Assembly: GCA_903916205.1 (NCBI GenBank)
Contig: CAIWVX010000329.1
Location: 1 to 9,233, forward strand
DNA: 9,233 bases
From: an uncultured beta proteobacterium
GTDB lineage: Bacteria; Pseudomonadota; Gammaproteobacteria; Burkholderiales; Rhodocyclaceae
Reading direction: 5' to 3'
Shown here: piece by piece, positions 6,894-9,233 of the stretch
Layout of the letters: each line of letters begins with the position of its first letter
Position numbering within the stretch: position 1 is the stretch's first letter
Program-made: the position numbers and the translations under genes
Notes under the pieces: generated by a model
Databases searched by the model: none
What the model was told of the DNA's origin: nothing
The model's input: the letters and a program-made list of their open reading frames with translations, nothing else

Positions 6894-6924
6894 GATTGGT
6901 GAGGCCTCCAGGCCGCTCATCGGC
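6891..6924. repeat. Second hairpin sharing bases with the first
   Basis: GCCGAT (6891-6896) pairs with ATCGGC (6919-6924). Further pairing inside (GAG with CTC, GCC with GGC) is offset by bulges. Its first three bases are the last three of the long inverted repeat, so the base of one stem competes with the other. It ends 30 bases before the cas4 ribosome site (6954-6958). No T-run follows, so it is not an intrinsic terminator. Confidence 0.5.
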
Positions 6925-6964
6925 AATCTCCCACTAAGCGGCTGTGTTATCCCGGAGGTTTGGA

Positions 6965-7600
6965 TTGTCCACGCCCGACGCTGACCCCATTCCCCTCTCG
7001 GCCCTTCAGCACTGGTGTTATTGCCCGCGCCAGTGTTTGCTGATCCACGCCGAACAGGCTTTCGCCGAGAACGTGCACACCCTGCGCGGGCAGGCGGTGC
7101 ATGCCCGGGTTGATGATCCGGGCGTCGAAACACGGGCCGGTGTTCGTGCCGCCCGCGCCGTTCCGCTGTGGTGCGACCGGCTGGGCCTGATTGGGAAAGC
7201 CGATGTCGTCGAGTTCCTCCCCGACGGTACGCCTTACCCGGTGGAGTACAAGCACGGACGAAAAGGGAAAGCCAAAAAAGGTGTGCACGACGATCTGCAA
7301 TTGGCGGCACAGGCGCTGTGCCTTGAGGAAATGACCGGTAAGGCAATTGGCTTTGGCGCCATCTATCACGCCACCTCACACCGCCGCCGCGAAGTAGCAA
7401 TCGGCACCGCGTTGCGCCAGCAGGTTGAAGAAACCGTTAGGGCCATCCGGCTGGCGCTGGACTCGGGCAAGCTGCCGGCGCCGGTCAACGACGAACGCTG
7501 CCGCGAATGCTCGCTCATCGAACTCTGCCAACCCGCCCCGCTGGCCGCCCGAGTGCGCCAGCAGACCCTCGTCGCGCAACTCTATAACCCGGAAGGGTGA
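6965..7600 (+). CDS. cas4: Cas4, RecB-like nuclease with iron-sulfur cluster (type I-C)
   Basis: Cas4 works with Cas1-Cas2 to select PAM-bearing prespacers and trim them before integration. The 211-residue protein has the expected parts: IPLSALQHWCYCPRQC (residues 9-24) with the first cluster cysteine; a His near residue 46; GKAD (78-81) and VEYKHG (93-98), giving the Asp and Glu-x-Lys of the RecB nuclease; LQLAAQALCLEEM (111-123); and the C-terminal CRECSLIELC (179-188) with three cluster cysteines. I chose the TTG at 6965 because GGAGG (6954-6958) lies six bases upstream. A GTG at 6944 would put that ribosome site inside the gene. The cas4 stop lies just before the cas1 ATG. It is separated from cas7c by the inserted segment described above, which may change its expression relative to the Cascade genes. 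Confidence 0.93.
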   Translation: MSTPDADPIPLSALQHWCYCPRQCLLIHAEQAFAENVHTLRGQAVHARVDDPGVETRAGVRAARAVPLWCDRLGLIGKADVVEFLPDGTPYPVEYKHGRKGKAKKGVHDDLQLAAQALCLEEMTGKAIGFGAIYHATSHRRREVAIGTALRQQVEETVRAIRLALDSGKLPAPVNDERCRECSLIELCQPAPLAARVRQQTLVAQLYNPEG

Positions 7601-7602
7601 GC

Positions 7603-8634
7603 ATGCAAACCCTGCTGAACACGCTCTACGTCACCACGCCGCTTTCCTACCTGCACCTCGACAACGACACCGTGCGCGTCGAAGTCGAACGAGAAACACG
7701 GCTGCGCGTACCGCTGCATCATCTTGGCGGAGTGGTGATCTTCGGCAACGTGCTGGTTTCGCCCGCGCTCATGCACCGCCTGGCCGACGAAGGCAAAAGC
7801 CTAGTATTGCTCAGCGAACATGGCCGCTTCAAGGCACGGCTCGAAGGGCCGGTTTCCGGCAACATCCTGCTGCGCCAAGCCCAGCACGCCCGAGCGGGTG
7901 ATCCGGCGTTCACCTTGGCGACCGCGCGCGCCTTCGTCGCCGGCAAGATCAAAAACACCCGGCAAGTGCTGGTTCGTGGTGCGCGTGAGGCCAAAGATGG
8001 CGAAGAAAGCACCCGCCTGACCCGGCGCGCCGACGATCTGGCTGCCGCCTTGCGCGCTTTGCCGGGGGCGGGCGACCTCGACACCCTGCGCGGCATCGAA
8101 GGCGAGGCCGCGCGCCAGTATTTTGCCGGGCTCAACCTTGTTCTGCGTGCCGAATCACGCGCCGTGTTCACCATGGATGGCCGTAGCCGCCGCCCGCCGC
8201 GTGACCGCATGAATGCGCTGCTGTCCTTCCTTTACGCCATGCTCATGAACGATTGCCGCTCGGCGGTAGAAGCCGTCGGGCTTGATCCGCAACTCGGTTT
8301 CCTGCATGCCGTGCGCCCCGGTCGTGCCGCTCTGGCGCTTGATCTCATGGAAGAATTTCGTCCGCTGACCGACCGCCTGGCGCTGACGCTGGTGAATCGC
8401 GGGCAACTCAATTGTGACGACTTTACCGAGCACGAAGGCGGCGCCGTAACACTCGCCGAAGCCGGCCGCAAAGCGGTTGTCGTCGCCTGGCAGGAAAAGA
8501 AGCATGAGGAACTGGCGCATCCGCTGCTTGAGCAACCGGTGGCCATCGGCCTGTTACCGCTATTGCAAGCGCGCTTTCTCGCCCGTACAGTACGTGGCGA
8601 AATGGAAAGCTACCTTCCTTTTATCGGGCGCTGA
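7603..8634 (+). CDS. cas1: Cas1 integrase (type I-C)
   Basis: Cas1 is the metal-dependent integrase that joins new spacers to the leader-end repeat as a complex with Cas2. The protein has 343 residues, a normal length. The N-terminus [10 protein letters not shown] is typical of I-C Cas1, followed by a beta-rich domain with [13 protein letters not shown]. Catalytic-type residues are visible: Glu in [12 protein letters not shown] (about 166), His in FLHAVRPG (235), and Asp/Glu in LDLMEEFRP (247-251). I chose the ATG at 7603 since GGAAGGG (7591-7597) sits five bases upstream. A GTG at 7597 lies within that ribosome site. It begins two bases after the cas4 stop, so the two are co-translated or nearly so. 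Confidence 0.96.
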   Translation: MQTLLNTLYVTTPLSYLHLDNDTVRVEVERETRLRVPLHHLGGVVIFGNVLVSPALMHRLADEGKSLVLLSEHGRFKARLEGPVSGNILLRQAQHARAGDPAFTLATARAFVAGKIKNTRQVLVRGAREAKDGEESTRLTRRADDLAAALRALPGAGDLDTLRGIEGEAARQYFAGLNLVLRAESRAVFTMDGRSRRPPRDRMNALLSFLYAMLMNDCRSAVEAVGLDPQLGFLHAVRPGRAALALDLMEEFRPLTDRLALTLVNRGQLNCDDFTEHEGGAVTLAEAGRKAVVVAWQEKKHEELAHPLLEQPVAIGLLPLLQARFLARTVRGEMESYLPFIGR

Positions 8635-8639
8635 AAACC

Positions 8640-8930
8640 ATGCTCATCATCGTTTGCTACGACGTGAATACCGAAACCCGCGAAGGCCGACGCCGGTTGC
8701 GGCGCGTCGCCAAAGTCTGCGAAGGCACCGGCCAGCGCGTGCAAAAATCGGTGTTCGAATGCAAAGTTGACCTCATGCAACTCGAAGAACTGGAGCGCCG
8801 CTTGCTGGCTGAAATCAACGACAAGCAAGACTGTTTGCGCCTTTACCGCCTGGCCGAATCACGCGGCTGCGAAGTCCGCGAGTATGGCCGCTTCCGAGCG
8901 ATAGACTTCGATGCGCCGCTGGTGGCCTGA
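8640..8930 (+). CDS. cas2: Cas2 (type I-C), structural partner of Cas1
   Basis: Cas2 dimerises between two Cas1 dimers and sets the spacer length during acquisition. The 96-residue protein starts with [15 protein letters not shown], with the conserved Asp at residue 8 after the first beta strand. It continues with [13 protein letters not shown], the second ferredoxin-like strand pair of the family, and is complete. The ATG is five bases after the cas1 stop, and its ribosome site is weak, so translation may depend on coupling to cas1. It is the last gene before the array, the standard I-C order. Confidence 0.95.
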   Translation: MLIIVCYDVNTETREGRRRLRRVAKVCEGTGQRVQKSVFECKVDLMQLEELERRLLAEINDKQDCLRLYRLAESRGCEVREYGRFRAIDFDAPLVA

Positions 8931-8943
8931 AATGTGCCTAACT

Positions 8944-8989
8944 CGGCGCGAACCCCAAGCACCCAAAAATCCTCGGGAGGTTCGCGCCG
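8944..8989. repeat. Perfect 11-bp inverted repeat at the start of the leader
   Basis: CGGCGCGAACC (8944-8954) and GGTTCGCGCCG (8979-8989) are exact reverse complements around a 24-base loop, 13 bases after the cas2 stop. No T-run follows on either strand, so a simple intrinsic terminator is unlikely. It could be a protein-binding site, a processing signal or a barrier between the cas mRNA and the array transcript. Confidence 0.7.
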
Positions 8990-9077
8990 CTTGCAGACCT
9001 GTGATTCTGCATGGAAAAGCTTCTCAGTTACACTCTCGAATTATTTGCTACACCCCGTTTGCGTTGCGGTTCGCGAA

Positions 9078-9099
9078 AAGCAAGAAAAAAACCTTGCTT
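9078..9099. repeat. Leader-proximal hairpin with A-rich loop
   Basis: AAGCAAG (9078-9084) and CTTGCTT (9093-9099) are perfect complements around the 8-base loop AAAAAAAC. It ends 21 bases before the first repeat, the zone where leader elements that guide spacer insertion are usually found. No role is shown by the sequence alone. Confidence 0.55.
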
Positions 9100-9120
9100 G
9101 AACAATCGGTTAAAGGCAAA

Positions 9121-9233
9121 CGGACGCGCTCCCCGGCAACGGGGAGCGAGGATTGAAACTTATTAATACCGCGCTGACCGATCCCGCCCTGCCGGACGCG
9201 CTCCCCGGCAACGGGGAGCGAGGATTGAAACAT
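9121..9233 (+). CRISPR. Type I-C CRISPR array, leader end (two repeats, one full spacer)
   Basis: Two identical 39-base copies lie at 9121-9159 and 9193-9231, separated by a 33-base spacer (9160-9192). The array continues past the window. Each repeat holds a perfect 9-bp stem CGCTCCCCG/CGGGGAGCG closed by GCAA, a GNRA tetraloop, followed by AGGATTGAAAC. Cleavage by Cas5c at the 3' base of the stem would leave exactly the 11-base 5' handle known for type I-C. With only two copies seen, the first C of the repeat could be chance and the true unit may be 38 bases. Many I-C repeats are near 32 bases, so this one is long at its 5' end. The array reads in the same direction as the cas genes. Confidence 0.95.

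Larger units (their letters stand above)
6771..6940. mobile_element. Candidate small non-coding insertion between cas7c and cas4
   Basis: The heptamer CTAAGCG occurs at 6764-6770 (spanning the cas7c stop) and at 6934-6940. Removing the 170 bp from 6771 through 6940 would leave the cas7c stop about 27 bases from the cas4 TTG, with the cas4 ribosome site intact, the spacing expected in such an operon. The segment is full of inverted repeats (see the two entries below) and has no convincing gene. This looks like a miniature, non-autonomous insertion with a 7-bp target duplication. Clear terminal inverted repeats are not visible, which weakens the case. Alternatives are a native regulatory RNA region or a chance heptamer. 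Confidence 0.42.
8931..9120 (+). promoter_or_regulatory. CRISPR leader
   Basis: These 190 bases lie between the cas2 stop and the first repeat, at the end of the array from which transcription and spacer insertion are expected, given that the repeats end in ATTGAAAC in this direction. The first half is GC-rich with a strong inverted repeat. The second half (about 9020-9120) is AT-richer and contains a small hairpin. I did not find a convincing sigma-70 promoter or an IHF site. The motif GGTTCGCG occurs at 8979-8986 and 9068-9075, and its complement at 8947-8954. Confidence 0.75.

Noticed and set aside
6748..6984. Possible small gene filling the cas7c-cas4 gap
   Set aside because: It overlaps both neighbours out of frame, lacks a ribosome site, and its sequence is explained by inverted repeats. 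A short toxic RNA or peptide like the CreTA guards was considered, but no copy of the CRISPR repeat is present; only AGCGAGG matches, which is too short.
9000..9120. IHF site or sigma-70 promoter in the AT-rich half of the leader
   Set aside because: No stretch fits the IHF consensus, and no -35/-10 pair with sensible spacing was found.
8911..9156. Open frame across the leader into the first repeat
   Set aside because: It overlaps the end of cas2 in another frame and runs through leader and repeat DNA, so it is not a gene.
9048..9233. Open frame on the - strand through the repeats
   Set aside because: Its translation simply repeats the same peptide because of the CRISPR repeats, a well-known false prediction.

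Overview
The window carries a complete, compact type I-C CRISPR-Cas locus (cas3, cas5c, cas8c with an internal cas11c start, cas7c, cas4, cas1, cas2, leader, and the first two repeats of an array, all on the + strand). It lies beside a brnT/brnA toxin-antitoxin pair on the - strand and the 3' end of a tmRNA gene at the left edge. The cas genes are GC-rich with dense codon use, and the proteins resemble those of proteobacterial I-C systems. The best guess is a betaproteobacterium (Rhodocyclales-like), but this is an impression from composition and protein flavour, not a database result.

Layout. 1-63: tRNA-like 3' end of ssrA, with a plausible intrinsic terminator at 85-107. 108-238: AT-rich, no gene. 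239-746 (-): brnT then brnA, read from a near-consensus promoter at 753-781 that contains two small palindromes, the likely site of autorepression. 747-1072: 326 bases without an intact gene. They hold the brnTA promoter, a GC-rich shred of a broken gene (about 822-941), a possible cas promoter (933-961) and an AT-rich 5' region. 1073-7600: cas3, cas5c, cas8c/cas11c, cas7c and cas4, with 4-base ATGA overlaps at cas3/cas5c and cas5c/cas8c. The only loose junction in the operon is cas7c/cas4, where a structured segment of about 170 bp is bounded by a 7-base direct repeat. 7603-8930: cas1 and cas2. 8931-9120: leader. 9121-9233: repeat, 33-base spacer, repeat.

How the genes work together. Cas1-Cas2, with Cas4 trimming and selecting prespacers, inserts spacers at the leader end. 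Cas5c cuts the array transcript at the base of the repeat hairpin and stays on the 5' handle. Cas7c forms the backbone, Cas8c (large subunit) and Cas11c (small subunit, made from an internal start in cas8c) complete Cascade, and Cas3 (HD nuclease plus helicase) degrades the target. BrnT is a ribonuclease toxin held by BrnA. The tmRNA end, the toxin-antitoxin pair, the gene debris and the abrupt change in base composition early in cas3 suggest an accessory region at the common ssrA integration site. No integrase or transposase is visible here.

Nothing here is a wholly new system. The items most worth a second look are the internal cas11c start, the inserted structured element between cas7c and cas4, the apparently leaderless brnT promoter with its palindromes, and the inverted repeats in the CRISPR leader.
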